DNA from: Vespa crabro
Taxonomy: Eukaryota; Arthropoda; Insecta; Hymenoptera; Vespidae
DNA length: 64,000 bases
Direction: 5' to 3'
NCBI RefSeq assembly: GCF_910589235.1
Contig: NC_060955.1
Location: forward strand, 16,325,758-16,389,757
In this document: piece by piece, positions 62,041 through 64,000 of the stretch
Position numbering within the stretch: position 1 is the first letter of the stretch
How the letters are laid out: every line of letters starts with the position of its first letter
Translations under genes and position numbers: made by a program
Notes under the pieces: generated by a model
What the model was told of the DNA's origin: nothing
Database searches by the model: none
The model's input: the letters and a program-made list of their open reading frames with translations, nothing else

Positions 62041-64000
62041 ATGCCTAAAATAAAAACCAAACAAACGTCAAACAATTTATGGATAAGACAACGCGAACTA
62101 GGCATAAGATTTCCTCTGGGTCATAGTGATCGTTTTCACAAAACTCTTTACTCTTCCATTTTTCCCATAACATCTTGGGATCATGGAGACAATTTGGCTG
62201 TTGCCAGACATGGTGGTGTTTTTAATTTGGAGTATTCGCCAGACGGGTAAAAATGTTGCTTTTAAAAATATGTAAGTAAATATTAAATAAAATATTCAAT
62301 TGCACATTGCTTTTTACAGATCACTTTTACTGGCAGCATGTGAAAAGAAAAGTATTCTGATGTTCGATCCATTATGTAGGAAATTAGTACGAGCTATAGA
62401 TAATGCTCATAATGATTGTGTGAATTGCGTAAGGTTGGTATTGCTTGTTCTAATTATATTACAAATTTTCTGAATCAGACAAATATGCCATCAATCTTAT
62501 ACTGATGGTAGATTCCTGGATCAACGGATGTTTGCTACCTGTTCTGATGATAGTACTGTTGCTCTCTGGGATGCTAGAAACTTGAAGCAGAGAATAAGAA
62601 CTTTGCAGGGACATTCTAATTGGGTTAAGAATATAGAATATAGTCCAAAGGATGGTTTATTATTAACTAGTGGATTTGACGGTAGCATATATACTTGGGA
62701 TATTAATAGGTAGTTATTATTAATTTAGTGAATAAGATATATTATTCTGATAAAATTATCTCATAATTTGTGTGCTGCAGTTTTACTGAAAATAGTTTTC
62801 TTTATACTCGTGTCTTTCATACAAATGGATTGATGCGAACGAGACTTAGCCCTGATGCCAGTAAAATGTTAATATGTACTACATCTGGATATCTTATTAT
62901 TATACACAATCTCAAATTAAGTACCCTTGCACAAGACTTGGCTGGATTCAAGGTATTAATCATATCAAATAGTGGACATATCATAAGCATTACACAATAG
63001 TAATATATTCTTTCTTTTTATATAGCCTAACATGTATCGACTGATGCAATTATCTCAAACCACTATACCGGTTGCTGCCACTTATACACATTTGTTTTCT
63101 CATTCTCGTACACATAACAGAGTAGAATTCTTAACGGATTTTCCTGTTGGAGATGATGCTGAAGTAATTTCTAGTCTTCAAGTACATCCGCAAGGATGGT
63201 GTGCCTTGTCCCGAAATATCAGTAATGGAGAAAAGTCAGAGGTTTAATATCACGTTGTATAAAATAATATCTATTTAATTCAATGAATTTATATATTCCT
63301 GGTTTTAATGTATAATCATTTGTTTTTAGTGGACTTGTATTCATGATATTCAAGAAAGAGATATGTCCGAGTGTATCGATCAAGTGAAAGAAGCTGAAGA
63401 AACGTCTCAATTCAACGAATCGACGATCGAAGAATTTGAAGAGTCGCAACAGCCGCAGTCTTCACGTTCAGGAATAACGTCGTCCTTCGTGATTGAGAGC
63501 GCAAATCGTGCGAGAGTCGTTCACACTGTATCTGATGTAAGGCCAAACTCATTCGCTTCTACAGAAAATTCTCAACCGATAACACCATCAAGAGCAATGA
63601 GTTGGCGGGAAAGTTCGCGTCGTAACGTACGTTCGCAATCGAGAAGTCCAAGACCGGAAAGGAACTTCGTTAGGACGAATTTCGGTTTAGTTGAAGTAAG
63701 CTCGAACGATTCTCGAACGAACGCGAATCAAGAGGAGGATAGACAAGATGGTAGATATATTGTTGCTGCGGAGGATAATAGCGAAGCTGCGAACGATGAG
63801 TCGGCAGATGATCGAAATAGAGAGAGAGAACAAGAATATAGATCTCAGAGATCAAATTCGCAATTGAACGATTTAAGAAGACGCAATGTAATTGATAACT
63901 TTTCTACTGCCAATGTAGAATTGTACGTTAATAACAGTGACGTTTGGGAAGCTCTCGTAGCAATTAGAGAAGCGAGACTTCGGAGGGATCGCGAGAGAGA
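62041..64000 (+). CDS. DCAF10: DCAF10 (WDR32) homologue, 5' part
   Basis: WD40-repeat substrate receptor of the CUL4-DDB1 ubiquitin ligase. Exons 62041-62246, 62320-62433, 62512-62709, 62781-62952, 63026-63241 and 63330 to the window edge give at least 525 residues in one frame; the 3' end is outside. The N terminus holds LWIRQRELG and a first WD unit (HGGVFNLEYSPDG). Next come HNDCVNCVRFLD, CSDDSTVALWDAR with the WDXR motif of DDB1-binding factors (residues 126-129), GHSNWVKNIEYSPKDG and SGFDGSIYTWDINR. LHPQGW-type features and HDIQERDMSE follow. The 63330 exon then enters a long polar Ser/Arg/Glu-rich stretch (about 220 residues) before the window ends in ALVAIREARLRRDRERE, a family-like helix. 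An in-frame ATG at 62026 adds five residues; 62041 has the better context. Confidence 0.92.

Noticed and set aside
1..64000. CRISPR arrays, bacterial operons, riboswitches or origins
   Set aside because: The tandem repeats are eukaryotic microsatellites without spacer structure, and genes are intron-containing; none of these features is expected or seen.

Overview
The window is nuclear DNA of an animal, almost certainly an insect. Protein genes are split by short AT-rich introns with GT..AG borders. Intergenic DNA is strongly AT-rich and full of (TA)n, (GA)n/(CT)n and (GT)n microsatellites. tRNA genes are scattered and eukaryotic in form, and the recognisable proteins (Rab27, MIEN1-like, Moco sulfurase, two muscle-type calponins, DCAF10) are metazoan. 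The style of the genes and the abundance of simple repeats fit an aculeate hymenopteran (bee, wasp or ant), but the order is an inference.

Layout. 1-11.8 kb: no gene I can support; mostly microsatellites. 11.8-17.9 kb: a compact cluster of three genes. Rab27 (minus) and a MIEN1/Rdx-family gene (plus) diverge from a shared 0.85 kb region. The MIEN1 gene and a seven-exon molybdenum cofactor sulfurase (minus) end tail to tail only 96 bp apart. 18.5-36.3 kb: six tRNA genes (Ser-GCT, Thr-AGU, Ser-AGA, two identical Trp-CCA, Leu-UAA) spread through sparse DNA. This stretch also holds an unrecognised two-exon gene (18.8-22.9 kb) whose intron carries a dead Tc1-type transposon, plus a few orphan exon-like islands and a pair of inverted repeats.

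36.9-59.1 kb: a 22 kb gene for a muscle-protein-20-like calponin (plus) with tiny exons and very long introns. A complete second calponin/myophilin gene lies inside its first intron on the opposite strand, and shared intron positions show the two are paralogues. The 11 kb second intron contains GC-richer islands with Mef2-like and E-box sites. 62.0-64.0 kb: the first six exons of a DCAF10 (WDR32) homologue, which runs off the right edge.

The genes do not form a pathway. Rab27 acts in vesicle docking, the sulfurase activates xanthine dehydrogenase and aldehyde oxidase, the calponins bind actin in muscle, and DCAF10 is a CUL4-DDB1 substrate receptor. The most unusual structure is the nested antiparallel calponin pair. 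Two separate pairs of diverged GC-rich inverted repeats (32.4/34.4 kb and 57.2/60.2 kb) and the orphan exons deserve a second look. I found no clear new multi-gene system.
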